A DNA stretch of 64,000 nucleotides from an uncultured Lachnospiraceae bacterium (GCA_910588295.1 CAJUQO010000004.1:1-64000); one strand, 5' to 3'. Counted from the first letter of the stretch, positions 27,271 to 36,531 are shown. Numbers and translations: made by a program. Notes: a model not told the origin generated them from the sequence alone.

Positions 27271-28581
27271 TTACTCCACCGCTTTGAACGCCTCATCCAG
27301 ATCCTGAATGATATCGTCGATATTCTCCGTACCGATGGAAAGACGGATCGTATTCGGACGGATACCCTGATCCAGAAGCTCCTCCTCCGTGCACTGGCTG
27401 TGGGTGGTGGTGGCGGGATGGATCACCAGGGATTTCACATCCGCCACATTGGCCAGCAGGGAGAACAGCTCCAGGTTGTCAATAAAATCCTTCGCCCTCT
27501 GGGCGTCGCCTTTGATCTCAAAGGTAAAGATGGAGCCGCCGCCATTGGGGAAATATTTCTTATACAGGGCTTTCTGGCTCTCGTCCTCTGTCACCGACGG
27601 ATGGTGCACCGCCTCCACCTGGGGATGATTTTTCAGATATTCTACCACCTTCAGGGCGTTCTCCACATGACGCTCCACACGGAGGGACAGCGTCTCCAGA
27701 CCCTGCAGGAAGAAAAAGGCATGGAATGGAGAGAGCGTAGCCCCTGTATCCCGCAGCAGGATCGCGCGGATCTTCGTCACAAAGGCCGCGGCGCCCACCG
27801 CTTTTGTGAAACTGATACCATGATAGCTGGGATTGGGCTCCGTCAGAGACGGGAATTTCCCCGATGCCTCCCAGCCAAACTTTCCGCTGTCCACGATCAC
27901 GCCGCCGATGGTGGTGCCGTGGCCGCCGATGAATTTAGTGGCCGAATGTACCACGATATCCGCGCCGTACTCAATGGGGCGCACCAGATAGGGTGTCGCA
28001 AAGGTATTGTCTATGACCAGGGGGATCTGATGCCTGTGGGCGATAGCCGCTACGGCCTCAATATCCACCACATCGGAATTTGGATTCCCCAGCGTCTCGA
28101 TAAATACGGCTTTGGTATTTTCCTGAATAGCCGCCTCCACCTCTTCGTAATTAAAGACATCCACGAATGTGGTCTGGATGCCATACTGGGGAAGGGTGTG
28201 CGCCAGCAAATTGTAGGTGCCGCCGTAAATATTTTTCGCGGACACAATGTGATCCCCGTTCTGAGCCAGGTTCTCAAAGGTGTAGGTGATGGCCGCCGCG
28301 CCGGAGGCGACGGCCAGGGCTGCCACACCGCCCTCTAGGGCCGCTATCCTCTGTTCAAACACGTCCTCGGTGGGATTGGTGAGACGCCCGTATATATTGC
28401 CCGCGTCCGCCAGGCCGAAACGGGCCGCCGCGTGGTCGCTGTTCCGGAACACATAGGAGGATGTCTGATAGATCGGCACCGCCCGGGCATCCGTCACCGG
28501 ATCCGGTTTCTCCTGTCCCACATGAAGCTGCAAAGTCTCAAATTTGAATTTTCTGTTTTCTCTCGTAATCTTCTGTCCCAT
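27271..28581 (-). CDS. metY: O-acetylhomoserine sulfhydrylase / aminocarboxypropyltransferase
   Basis: 436 residues, normal for the family. PLP enzyme forming homocysteine from O-acetylhomoserine and sulfide. N-terminal FETLQLHVGQEKPDPVT and YQTSSYVF, YGRLTNPT, cofactor lysine in HSATKFIGGHGT, C-terminal HPATTTHSQ. It starts 6 bases after the cysK stop, with AGAAAGAGGA as Shine-Dalgarno, so both sulfur-assimilation genes share an operon. Confidence 0.93.
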   Translation of the reverse strand: MGQKITRENRKFKFETLQLHVGQEKPDPVTDARAVPIYQTSSYVFRNSDHAAARFGLADAGNIYGRLTNPTEDVFEQRIAALEGGVAALAVASGAAAITYTFENLAQNGDHIVSAKNIYGGTYNLLAHTLPQYGIQTTFVDVFNYEEVEAAIQENTKAVFIETLGNPNSDVVDIEAVAAIAHRHQIPLVIDNTFATPYLVRPIEYGADIVVHSATKFIGGHGTTIGGVIVDSGKFGWEASGKFPSLTEPNPSYHGISFTKAVGAAAFVTKIRAILLRDTGATLSPFHAFFFLQGLETLSLRVERHVENALKVVEYLKNHPQVEAVHHPSVTEDESQKALYKKYFPNGGGSIFTFEIKGDAQRAKDFIDNLELFSLLANVADVKSLVIHPATTTHSQCTEEELLDQGIRPNTIRLSIGTENIDDIIQDLDEAFKAVE

Positions 28582-28587
28582 GATTGT

Positions 28588-29577
28588 TTATCCTCTTTCT
28601 ACATATTTTATATTGTTGTGCGGACTGTCCGAATCCGCTGTTTCCAACTCTGTAAACAGAGGCGTCGAATAATATCTGTCGCCGGTATCCGGCAAAAGGG
28701 CCACGATGGTTTTCCCCTTATTCTCCGGCCTTTTAGCCAGCTGGACAGCCGCGCAAAGCGCAGCGCCGGAAGATATACCCACCAGCACGCCTTCCTTTTT
28801 CGCCAGCAATTTGCCCAGGGTAAAGGCATCCTCATTCTCCACCTTGATGATCTCATCATAGATCTCCGTATTCAGCACCTCCGGCACAAAACCCGCGCCG
28901 ATCCCCTGAATCTTGTGAGCGCCGCTCTTTCCCTCCGAGAGCACCGGTGAACCCGCCGGTTCCACAGCTATAATCTTCACTTCCGGATTCCGGGATTTCA
29001 AATATTCTCCCACGCCCGTCAGCGTACCGCCCGTTCCCACACCGGCTACAAAATAGTCTACTCTTCCGTCCGTATCTTTCCAGATCTCCGGCCCGGTGGC
29101 AGCTCTGTGGACGGCCGGATTCGCAGGATTGACAAACTGCCCGGGGATAAAGCCGCCCGGAATCTCCTTTTCCAGCTCCTTTGCCTTCTCGATGGCGCCT
29201 TTCATCCCTCTGGCGCCCTCGGTCAGCACCAGCTCCGCACCGTAGGCTTTCAGGATATTCCGTCTCTCCACACTCATGGTCTCCGGCATGGTCAGGACAA
29301 TGCGGTATCCCTTGGCGGCGGCGATGGCCGCCAGGCCGATACCCGTATTTCCCGATGTGGGTTCAATGATCACCGACCCTTCTTTCAGAAGTCCTTTCTC
29401 CTCGGCGTCCTCGATCATGGCTTTGGCGATCCGGTCTTTCACGCTGCCCGCCGGATTAAAATATTCCAGCTTCACCAGCAGCGTTGCCTCCAACCCCAGC
29501 TCTTTCTCCAGATTGGCCACCTCCACCAAAGGGGTATTTCCGATCAACTCAAGAGTTCCTTTATAAATATTAGCCAT
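28588..29577 (-). CDS. cysK: Cysteine synthase (O-acetylserine sulfhydrylase)
   Basis: 329 residues. PLP lysine in NPAGSVKDRIA (~45), TSGNTG phosphate loop, GTGGTLTGVG, C-terminal LLPDTGDRYYST. Makes cysteine from O-acetylserine and sulfide. About 20 extra residues at the C-terminus (ETADSDSPHNNIKYVERG) go beyond the usual length. Consensus promoter at 29631-29659. Confidence 0.94.
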   Translation of the reverse strand: MANIYKGTLELIGNTPLVEVANLEKELGLEATLLVKLEYFNPAGSVKDRIAKAMIEDAEEKGLLKEGSVIIEPTSGNTGIGLAAIAAAKGYRIVLTMPETMSVERRNILKAYGAELVLTEGARGMKGAIEKAKELEKEIPGGFIPGQFVNPANPAVHRAATGPEIWKDTDGRVDYFVAGVGTGGTLTGVGEYLKSRNPEVKIIAVEPAGSPVLSEGKSGAHKIQGIGAGFVPEVLNTEIYDEIIKVENEDAFTLGKLLAKKEGVLVGISSGAALCAAVQLAKRPENKGKTIVALLPDTGDRYYSTPLFTELETADSDSPHNNIKYVERG

Positions 29578-29630
29578 ATCCCTCTCCTTTCACACTATTC
29601 TTATAGACTTTATTTTATTTGACTGTGATG

Positions 29631-29664
29631 ATTATATTCCTATTTTTCCTACTAGTCAACTAGT
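29631..29664 (-). promoter_or_regulatory. cysK-metY promoter with overlapping palindrome
   Basis: Minus strand TTGACT (29654-29659), 17-bp spacer, TATAAT (29631-29636). The -35 lies inside the palindrome ACTAGTCAACTAGT (29651-29664), a likely operator for a cysteine-pool regulator. The rest of the gap to 29917 holds a 7-bp inverted repeat ATGAGCC/GGCTCAT (29859-29891) before the alarmone synthetase start. Confidence 0.7.
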
Positions 29665-29917
29665 TTTTATTTTTTTGCCCAAAAAAATCCATGCCCGGAA
29701 AAAAACACCAGATTTCTCTGCTGAAAAAAATGAAAACAAACTATAGTTGTAATTCCGTTCGCGCAGCGGGGAAAAATATGATATTATAGATACGCTTGTC
29801 CATATGAAAGCAATAACGGAAACGCGCCACAGGAAAAACAGAGACCGGCGCAAAAGAAATGAGCCGTGTAACATTTAAACACCTGGCTCATCATTACAGA
29901 TCAGAGGAATATATATT

Positions 29918-30616
29918 ATGAAAGAACAAAAATCACCCCAAGCCTCTCAGACCACCTTTCAGAATCTCATGGATGAAGACTCCATCCGGACTTTCCAGAA
30001 GTTTTTCACCTCATCCAAGGATCTGATGTCCTGCTATCGCTGCGCGATCATGGAAATCGAGACGAAATTTCGTGTTCTGAACGAACGTTTCTCTCTCACC
30101 CATGACCGCAACCCCATCGACAATATCCAGACCCGTTTGAAATCCCCCGAAAGCATCCACGAGAAACTGATCCGGAAAAATCTTCCCCTTACGCTGGAAG
30201 CCGTTGAAGAAAACCTGTTTGATATTGCCGGCGTGCGCGTCGTCTGCTCTTTCGTCGATGATATCTATATGCTGGCAGACTGCCTCCTACGTCAGGACGA
30301 CATCACGCTGATCAGGCGGAAAGATTATATCAAGAACCCCAAAGAAAATGGTTACCGGAGCTTACATCTCATCGTGGAAGTCCCTATCTTTCTCCAAAAA
30401 GAAAAGAAACTCATGAGAGTTGAGGTGCAGCTCCGTACCATTGCCATGGAATTCTGGGCCAATCTGGAGCACCAGCTCCGCTATAAAAAAGATCTTTCCC
30501 CGAAAATCATCGCCAGAACCACCAGGCAGCTCAACGAATGCGCCCAGTTAAGTTCTATCCTTGATTCACAGATGCAGGATATCCGGGATATGATTGAGAA
30601 CGACAGCATGTCGTAA
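29918..30616 (+). CDS. Small alarmone synthetase (RelQ/RelP-type GTP pyrophosphokinase)
   Basis: 232 residues, RelA/SpoT synthetase domain only: no hydrolase, TGS or ACT domain. ATP/GTP-binding and catalytic segments are present (DIAGVRVVCSFVDDIY, RRKDYIKNPKENGYRSLHLIVEVP, VEVQLRTIAMEFWANLEHQLRYK). Makes (p)ppGpp in response to stress. ATG 29918 follows AGAGGAATATATATT. Single gene between divergent sulfur genes and a convergent esterase. Confidence 0.92.
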   Translation: MKEQKSPQASQTTFQNLMDEDSIRTFQKFFTSSKDLMSCYRCAIMEIETKFRVLNERFSLTHDRNPIDNIQTRLKSPESIHEKLIRKNLPLTLEAVEENLFDIAGVRVVCSFVDDIYMLADCLLRQDDITLIRRKDYIKNPKENGYRSLHLIVEVPIFLQKEKKLMRVEVQLRTIAMEFWANLEHQLRYKKDLSPKIIARTTRQLNECAQLSSILDSQMQDIRDMIENDSMS

Positions 30617-30656
30617 CCCCGCTTCCCCGGATCTATATTTCCCGCCCCATTTATCA

Positions 30657-31427
30657 TCAGATCCCGTGTATCCCCTTATCTGCATAATAATCTGTTCTGG
30701 GCAGCCATTCTATGAATTTTTCCAATTCCATGTCCCACAGGGCGAATTCATGGCCATAACCCGGCAAGTCATCATACAGATGGGGGATTTTTGCTTCATC
30801 CAACGCCTGATGCAGCCATTCCACATCCTCATGTAAAAAGTCTTCTTTCCCTACACAGAGAAAAATATCCGGGACTTCTTTCCCCCGGGCTTTCGCGATC
30901 AGCTCTTCGGGCTCGACGGGTTCCGGGATGCCGTGGCGCTCCCGGATACCGCCGATATGGGCCGCCGGAGAGAAGATCCCGGCCGCCTGGTACTGTTCCG
31001 GCGTGGACAGAGCATGGAGCAGCGTGCCGTAGCCGCCCATGGAATAGCCGCATATGTAGGTATCCTCCCGACGCCCGGAGATAGGAAAATTCTCACAGAG
31101 AAATTCCGGAAGCTCTTCTTGGATAAACGCATAAAAGTTTTCTCCGTAGGCGTCCGCGTTCAGATAGCAGATATTACCCACGGACATGGAAACCGCCGCA
31201 ATCCTGTGTTCCTCCGCGTATCTCTGCGCGGATGTATAGCGCATCCAGCATTCCGCATCGTTCCCGTGTCCATGCAGCAAATATAATACGGGATATTTTG
31301 CCCTGACCCTGTGGCTGTGGTCTTTCCCCGGATCCAGGTCACAGGCGCTGATCGTAGGCAGGACCAGTTCAATATCCACCGGATGCCCCAGCGTGTAGGA
31401 CATAAAGTTAATTTTCATCTGAGCCAT
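30657..31427 (-). CDS. Esterase D-like alpha/beta hydrolase (tributyrin esterase type)
   Basis: 256 residues from ATG 31427 (AAGGAGGAAGCAT); the longer frame upstream has no start signal. Alpha/beta-hydrolase: LHGHGNDAECWMRYT oxyanion region, nucleophile elbow CGYSMGGYG, late Asp (LCVGKEDF) and His (YGHEFALWD). Belongs with S-formylglutathione hydrolase and acetyl-ester hydrolases. No signal peptide, so cytoplasmic. Substrate unknown. Confidence 0.88.
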   Translation of the reverse strand: MAQMKINFMSYTLGHPVDIELVLPTISACDLDPGKDHSHRVRAKYPVLYLLHGHGNDAECWMRYTSAQRYAEEHRIAAVSMSVGNICYLNADAYGENFYAFIQEELPEFLCENFPISGRREDTYICGYSMGGYGTLLHALSTPEQYQAAGIFSPAAHIGGIRERHGIPEPVEPEELIAKARGKEVPDIFLCVGKEDFLHEDVEWLHQALDEAKIPHLYDDLPGYGHEFALWDMELEKFIEWLPRTDYYADKGIHGI

Positions 31428-31668
31428 ATGCTTCCTCCTTCGCACTTCTTTATATCTTGTACCATCATTATACCTGAAAACCGGAAAATGCCAACCCCCT
31501 GATTGACCTGCCGCCACCCGGTCTTTGCCTCCAACCTTTGCTGGACACTCTCCCCTGTTTCGTTGTATAATACCTTCACTGTTGCCGGAGAATCGTATCA
31601 AAGCTTTATACAGAACCAAACCCGTATACTGTACCATCCATATCCGGCATGAAGGAGGTTTTTTACAT

Positions 31669-32832
31669 ATGAACAAAAAAGAAATATCTGAAATCCGCAA
31701 GCAATTCACCCCCGCCAACTGTGCGATCTCCCGCATCTGCGGCTGTTATGTGGATCATGAAAAAAACAAAAAATTCGAGACGAAAAGCGCGTTTCTCACC
31801 CTCCCCGAAGAAGAAGAATTCAAGTATTTTGATATTTTCAAGCACACTCTGGGAGGCACCCTGGGCAAGCATCTCGTCAACATGGAATTCCCCCTGGAAC
31901 AGGAAATGCCCGGCGGCACCCAGGAATTTCTGCTGAAGCTGCGCAATACAGAATTGCAGGACGACGAGCTGGTCAGCGCCTTTTACGACAAGATCATCGA
32001 AAACTATATTTACGACGAGAATTACTACATCATCCTGGTCTATGCCTCTTACGATATCCCCGGAAAGACTTCGGATAATCTGGAAATGTTCGACGCCTCC
32101 GACGAGGTATACAGCTATCTGCTCTGCAGTATCTGCCCGGTAAAAATGTCCAAAGCCTGCCTTTCCTACAATCAGGAAGAAAATTGCATGGAAGACCATA
32201 TCCGGGACTGGCTGGTGGAGATGCCCGTCAACGGTTTTCTGTTTCCCGCTTTCAATGACCGCGGCGCCGACCTGCACAGTCTGCTCTTTTTTGCCAAAAA
32301 GCCCGAAGATGCCCAGGATCTGCTGATCGAGAATGTTTTCGGCAGTACGATCCCGCTGACGCCCAAGACCCAGCAGGAAACCTTTCAAAGCATCATCGAG
32401 AGCAGCCTGGGTGAAGACGCCGACTATGAGCTGGTACGGGATCTGTATGAGAACATCGCCGATCTGGTAGAAGAGACAAAGGAGGCCCCCGATCCCCTGC
32501 AGCTGACCAAACCGGAGATGCGGCAGCTTCTCGAAAACAGCGGCGCCTCAGAAGAACAGGTAGAGAGCTTCGATAAGACCTACGATGAGATGGCCGGCGA
32601 GCAGACCGCCCTCCAAGCCACCAATATCACAAATCCCAAAAGCTTCGAGATATCCACCCCCAACATCCAGATCAAAGTAGATCCGACCTGCACGGATCTG
32701 ATCGAGACCCGCATCATCGACGGCCGCCAGTGCCTGGTCATCACCGTGGATGATCATGTGGAGATCAACGGTATGAATGTGCGCACCATCCGCCGGAACC
32801 AGGAAAAGGCACCGCAGGATTTTTCCGAATAG
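31669..32832 (+). CDS. DUF4317 protein, unknown function
   Basis: 387 residues from ATG 31669 (GAAGGAGGTTTTTTACAT). Starts MNKKEISEIRKQFTPANCAISRICGCYVD, the hallmark of DUF4317, a family widespread in Lachnospiraceae and their relatives. Acidic, soluble, no membrane segment. Followed by the tRNA promoter. Confidence 0.85.
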   Translation: MNKKEISEIRKQFTPANCAISRICGCYVDHEKNKKFETKSAFLTLPEEEEFKYFDIFKHTLGGTLGKHLVNMEFPLEQEMPGGTQEFLLKLRNTELQDDELVSAFYDKIIENYIYDENYYIILVYASYDIPGKTSDNLEMFDASDEVYSYLLCSICPVKMSKACLSYNQEENCMEDHIRDWLVEMPVNGFLFPAFNDRGADLHSLLFFAKKPEDAQDLLIENVFGSTIPLTPKTQQETFQSIIESSLGEDADYELVRDLYENIADLVEETKEAPDPLQLTKPEMRQLLENSGASEEQVESFDKTYDEMAGEQTALQATNITNPKSFEISTPNIQIKVDPTCTDLIETRIIDGRQCLVITVDDHVEINGMNVRTIRRNQEKAPQDFSE

Positions 32833-32848
32833 ATATTGAAATTTTCTC

Positions 32849-32877
32849 TTGACAGTTTTTGGCTGGAATGGTATAGT
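32849..32877 (+). promoter_or_regulatory. tRNA promoter
   Basis: TTGACA (32849-32854), 17-bp spacer, TATAGT (32872-32877), about 37 bases before the tRNA-Leu. Confidence 0.8.
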
Positions 32878-32914
32878 AGTTACTGTCGTTCGGGAGAATT
32901 CTCCTGACTGGCAT

Positions 32915-32998
32915 GCGGAAGTGCTGGAATTGGCAGACAGGCTAGACTAAGGATCTAGTGTCGGCAACGACGTGTGGGTTCAAGTCCCATCTTCCGCA
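32915..32998 (+). tRNA. tRNA-Leu (anticodon AAG)
   Basis: Acceptor stem GCGGAAG/CTTCCGC, discriminator A. Anticodon loop CTAAGGA between CTAGA and TCTAG gives AAG. Long variable arm (class II) and GGTTCAAGTCC T-arm. CCA is not encoded. Confidence 0.93.
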
Positions 32999-33010
32999 TG
33001 GTTTTCATAC

Positions 33011-33085
33011 CGGGGTATGGCTCAGTTTGGCTAGAGCGCACGGCTGGGGGCCGTGAGGTCGCAGGTTCGAATCCTGTTACCCCGA
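33011..33085 (+). tRNA. tRNA-Pro (anticodon GGG)
   Basis: Acceptor CGGGGTA/TACCCCG, discriminator A. Anticodon loop CTGGGGG between CACGG and CCGTG gives GGG. T-arm GCAGGTTCGAATCCTGT. CCA is not encoded. Twelve bases after the tRNA-Leu. Confidence 0.93.
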
Positions 33086-33097
33086 TTTTATTGATAG

Positions 33098-33137
33098 AAG
33101 CCTCAGATTAAAGGGAAACCGCTGATCTGAGGCTTTT
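33098..33137 (+). terminator. Terminator of tRNA pair
   Basis: AAGCCTCAGAT and complement ATCTGAGGCTT with a 16-base loop, followed by TTTT. Confidence 0.85.
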
Positions 33138-33194
33138 GCATTTTGCGGCTGCATGGAGCGTCTTTACCTGTAGATCTCAAACAGAATTCCCATC

Positions 33195-33223
33195 TTGACA
33201 AACCGGGCCGCGGATGGTAGGAT
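33195..33223 (+). promoter_or_regulatory. Promoter of ABC-F gene
   Basis: TTGACA (33195-33200), 17-bp spacer, TAGGAT (33218-33223). It implies a leader of about 230 bases. Confidence 0.7.
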
Positions 33224-33459
33224 AGCATCATTCCAGAAGAGAGGGGTGAAAAAGTGAGAAAATAACCTGCTTTTGATTACATGAACTTTTATCAGTATTT
33301 TACAGGCTTTGTATGCTGTTTTGTCATGTTACCAAGAGTGGATTATATTCTCACGCCCTCTCTTTTTGTGTGCAAAAACGCAAAAGAGCAGACGTAAGCT
33401 GCGCTGTGTCCTTTCTTTTACATGATAAAACATATCAGAGCCCGGAAAGGAGCGATGAT
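33224..33459 (+). promoter_or_regulatory. Long leader with a three-codon reading frame
   Basis: GAGAGGGGTG precedes GTG AGA AAA TAA (33254-33265), a three-codon frame. Downstream are pairs CCTG/CAGG and CTCTTTT/AAAAGAG before the ABC-F Shine-Dalgarno. Ribosome-mediated attenuation by short leader frames is known for antibiotic-resistance ABC-F genes; here it is inferred. Confidence 0.45.
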
Positions 33460-34986
33460 ATGGCACAGATCAATGTGAATAACCTGACCTTCTCCTATGA
33501 GGGAAGCTTTGACAATATCTTTGACCAGGTATCCTTTTCCCTGGACACCGACTGGAAGCTGGGATTCATCGGACGCAACGGAAAGGGAAAGACCACCTTC
33601 CTGAATCTTCTGCTGGGAAAATATCCCTATACGGGGACAATCACGGCCTCCACGGCTTTTGACTATTTTCCCTATGTCATCACCCGCGAACAGATGCTGC
33701 TGCCCGCGACGGCATTCGCAAAGGAACTGAAAACTGCCTGTGAACAGTGGCGCATCCTGCGGGAGCTGGATCAACTGTGCGGGGACGCAGAGATCCTGTA
33801 CCGACCCTTCGGAACCTTAAGCCCCGGGGAACGCACCAAAATCCTGCTGGCCGTCCTATTTTCCGGCGAAAATGATTTCCTGCTGATCGACGAACCCACC
33901 AATCATCTGGATCAGTCATCCCGGGAAAATGTCAAAAAATACCTGTCCTCCAAAAAGGGATTTATCCTGGTTTCCCACGACCGGGATCTGCTGGACGCCT
34001 GTGTGGACCATGTCCTGGTGCTGAATCGGCAGACCATCGAAGTCCAGAACGGGAATTTTTCGAGCTGGTGGGAAAACAAAAGGCGAAAGGATCAGTTCGC
34101 CCTGGCAGAAAACGAAAAACACCGCAGAGAGATCGGAAAGCTAAAGGCAGCGGCAGACCGCGCTTCCCGCTGGGCCGCCAAAAACGAGGGCACGAAGATC
34201 GGCTATGATCCCATCAAGGATCATGACCGGGGCAGCGGTACAAGGCCCTACATCGGCACAAAAACAAAAAAGATGCAGAGCCGGGTCAGACAAATGCAGA
34301 ACCGGATCAACCAGGAAATACAGGAAAAGGAGGGGCTCCTGATAGATCTGGAGCAGCCGGTGGATCTAAAGCTTGCGCCCCTCCTTCACCACAAAAAAAC
34401 GCTGGTATCCCTTCGGGATTACGGGATCACATACACAGGCACTGACCAGCCGGTCTTGACCGGCCTGACTTTTACTATCAGCCAGGGAGAGCGGGTCGCC
34501 CTGCACGGAGAAAACGGCTGCGGAAAATCCACACTTATCAAAATGCTCCTGCAAAAATCCGGTTTCACCGATCTCCGTCTGTCCGTCATCGAGAACGGAA
34601 GCTGTGAGACGGCATCGGGGCTTATCCTGTCCTATGTTGATCAGGATACCTCTCGGCTGGCAGGAAGCCTCTCTGACTTTTGCCTGGAACGCCGCCTGGC
34701 TATCAGCCTGCTTGGCTCCATACTCCGGCAGCTCGGCCTGGAACAGGCTCAGCTCTCCAAAAACGTGGAGGAATATTCCGAAGGGCAGAAAAAGAAACTG
34801 CTGATCGCCGCCAGCCTGCTCACACCGGCCCACCTGTATGTGTGGGATGAGCCTCTCAATTATATCGACGTGTTTTCCCGAATGCAGATAGAAAAACTGC
34901 TGTTGGAGTATCAGCCCACCATGCTTTTCGTGGAACATGACGCCCGGTTCCGGGAAACAATCGCCACGAAGGTTATTACACTGTAA
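33460..34986 (+). CDS. ABC-F protein, Lsa-like ribosomal protection type
   Basis: 508 residues from ATG 33460 (GGAAAGGAGCGATGAT). Two ATPase domains without membrane segments: Walker A GRNGKGKTT and GENGCGKST, signatures LSPGERTK and YSEGQKKK, Walker B LLIDEPTNHLD and YVWDEPLNYID. A charged linker joins them. The N-terminus (INVNNLTFSYEGSFDNIFDQVSF, DTDWKLGFIGRNG) resembles the Lsa/CplR group that removes lincosamides, streptogramin A and pleuromutilins from the ribosome. Resistance spectrum cannot be stated from sequence. Confidence 0.88.
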   Translation: MAQINVNNLTFSYEGSFDNIFDQVSFSLDTDWKLGFIGRNGKGKTTFLNLLLGKYPYTGTITASTAFDYFPYVITREQMLLPATAFAKELKTACEQWRILRELDQLCGDAEILYRPFGTLSPGERTKILLAVLFSGENDFLLIDEPTNHLDQSSRENVKKYLSSKKGFILVSHDRDLLDACVDHVLVLNRQTIEVQNGNFSSWWENKRRKDQFALAENEKHRREIGKLKAAADRASRWAAKNEGTKIGYDPIKDHDRGSGTRPYIGTKTKKMQSRVRQMQNRINQEIQEKEGLLIDLEQPVDLKLAPLLHHKKTLVSLRDYGITYTGTDQPVLTGLTFTISQGERVALHGENGCGKSTLIKMLLQKSGFTDLRLSVIENGSCETASGLILSYVDQDTSRLAGSLSDFCLERRLAISLLGSILRQLGLEQAQLSKNVEEYSEGQKKKLLIAASLLTPAHLYVWDEPLNYIDVFSRMQIEKLLLEYQPTMLFVEHDARFRETIATKVITL

Positions 34987-34995
34987 AAATGTCCC

Positions 34996-35033
34996 AAAGG
35001 GATGAAACGGCTGTTCACCGTTTCATCCCTTTT
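34996..35033. terminator. Bidirectional terminator
   Basis: A 15-bp perfect stem AAAGGGATGAAACGG with a 7-base loop, T-rich on both exits. It overlaps the last codons of the convergent AlkD-like gene. Confidence 0.85.
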
Positions 35034-35722
35034 AGCATTTCTTTATCCTCCGGCGTAACCCGATAGGATTCCCGGGTTTTCTGAAGAGCTTTGTTATACG
35101 TCCAGGCATCCATATCCGTTTCCTGGAAAAAAGCAAGGGTCTTCTCCCGATACTTCACATAACAGACCGAGAGCCCCCAGGCCACCGCCATCTTCACATA
35201 ATAATCCTCCAGGCGCACAGAACCGTATACGGCGATCACCCGGTCAATCCATTCGTCCACCAGGTAATGCTGCATCAGGATTACCAGCGCAAATCTCCGC
35301 TCGTATTCCTCCTCCGAAAGGAGATACGGCTGCAGGAATTCATACATCCGCTCTCTGTTTTTCTTCACTGCCTTCAATTCTCCGCAGACCACATCACAGA
35401 CGGCCCAGTTGTCGATCCGGGGTATAAACCCGGCCAGCCACTCCAGCGTTTCCTCAAAATCGCATTTCGCCCCGGCGGCCACCATCCCGGAGAGCATGGT
35501 CAGCTCATAGACCGTCTCCTCTCCCGCCTCTGTAAGAAACTCCCGCCAGTCTCCCCGGATGATCTCCTTTGCCACCTTCCGTAGCTCCGGTACACGGATG
35601 CCCCAGAATTCCTGAGAGACGCCGGGGATCAGCTTCCCATGAAAATCCCGGTATTTCTCATCCGCCATTCCCCGCAGCCTGTCCCGCAGCGCCGCGTACC
35701 CGTCTTTTGTATATGTTTCCAT
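35015..35722 (-). CDS. DNA alkylation repair protein (AlkD-like HEAT repeats)
   Basis: 235 residues from ATG 35722 (AAGGAGAAAACTG). Helical HEAT-like repeats with FWGIRVPELRKVAKEI, IDNWAVCDVVCGELK and YVKMAVAWGLSVCYVKY, the AlkD pattern of 3-methyladenine/7-methylguanine glycosylases. The WxxCD motif carries the catalytic Asp. Its end lies inside the shared terminator. Confidence 0.87.
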   Translation of the reverse strand: METYTKDGYAALRDRLRGMADEKYRDFHGKLIPGVSQEFWGIRVPELRKVAKEIIRGDWREFLTEAGEETVYELTMLSGMVAAGAKCDFEETLEWLAGFIPRIDNWAVCDVVCGELKAVKKNRERMYEFLQPYLLSEEEYERRFALVILMQHYLVDEWIDRVIAVYGSVRLEDYYVKMAVAWGLSVCYVKYREKTLAFFQETDMDAWTYNKALQKTRESYRVTPEDKEMLKGMKR

Positions 35723-35792
35723 CAGTTTTCTCCTTGTCATAAACTGTACTTATTTTACCATATTCATTTGTGGAACTTTCGTCTATTTCCGC

Positions 35793-35820
35793 TTGCACTT
35801 TTCTGATATTTTTGTATAAT
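35793..35820 (+). promoter_or_regulatory. Promoter of the 153-residue protein gene
   Basis: TTGCAC (35793-35798), 16-bp spacer, TATAAT (35815-35820), about 170 bases before the start. Nothing else is recognised in this leader. Confidence 0.65.
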
Positions 35821-35989
35821 ATAACTATACCCCATGGGTATCTCGTATTTGACATGCCCTGTATGGGGAACAGAAGGCATACACACAGCTGCGGCAGCCG
35901 TAAAAAATGCGCCGCACGGATTTTTTTCATGCATGAAAGCCCGGCATATCCGGTACTTTCATAGTAAACCATTATAGGAGATAGACAGT

Positions 35990-36451
35990 ATGAGACGAAG
36001 AGTAGCAGAAATCATCCACATCGTACCGGAGGAAAGAGAAGAGTTTTTGAAAAACCTGATCACTCCCAGCAAGAAAACCCAGCAGCTCATGTGGCTCCAC
36101 GGCATCCGCCGACAGTTCTTTTTTGAGATGGGCGACACGATCCTCTATACCTTTGAGTACCATGGCGAGAATTTCAAGAAAGATATGGAAGCCCTGACCG
36201 TTGTACTGGCCGCCAACAATATCCTGGTTTCCAAGAGACGCCGCGACACGCCGCTGGAAGAGAGGGCGACAACCAACTGGTGGGCTCCCCTGAAACGTCT
36301 TGGCTCCAACCTGACCTCCAATCCTCTGCCCGACGACAATGAGGAAGAAGAGCTGGAAGAGCAATACCGCATGATGGCTGACGGCATGATCATGAGCAGT
36401 GTGGACACCGCCTTTGACGAAGACGACTGGAGCGAATCCGTACATATCTGA
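35990..36451 (+). CDS. Conserved protein, unknown (possible dimeric alpha/beta barrel)
   Basis: 153 residues from ATG 35990 (TATAGGAGATAGACAGT). The N-terminal half (RRVAEIIHIVPEEREEFLKNL, LHGIRRQFFFEMGDTILYTFEYHG) has the beta-alpha-beta rhythm of L-rhamnose mutarotase-like barrels, but no active-site signature can be confirmed. The C-terminal half is very acidic (DDNEEEELEEQ). Single gene ending at a strong terminator. Confidence 0.65.
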   Translation: MRRRVAEIIHIVPEEREEFLKNLITPSKKTQQLMWLHGIRRQFFFEMGDTILYTFEYHGENFKKDMEALTVVLAANNILVSKRRRDTPLEERATTNWWAPLKRLGSNLTSNPLPDDNEEEELEEQYRMMADGMIMSSVDTAFDEDDWSESVHI

Positions 36452-36488
36452 CGGTAATACCTTCTTATTTTTCTTTATCATAAAAATA

Positions 36489-36531
36489 GCCGCCCCCTCT
36501 TTTTAGTTTTCCGGGGGGGGGCGGCATTTTT
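36489..36531. terminator. Bidirectional terminator
   Basis: GCCGCCCCC / GGGGGCGGC stem then ATTTTT; on the minus strand GGCTATTTTTA follows. Ends both convergent transcripts. Confidence 0.8.

Noticed and set aside
29656..29874. Minus-strand 72-codon frame upstream of cysK
   Set aside because: Overlaps the cysK promoter, no Shine-Dalgarno, low-complexity translation.
32915..33085. tRNA pair as an attachment site for the prophage or the 3-kb element
   Set aside because: No integrase or tRNA 3'-end repeat nearby; the element's ends are defined inside the SpoIID-like gene.
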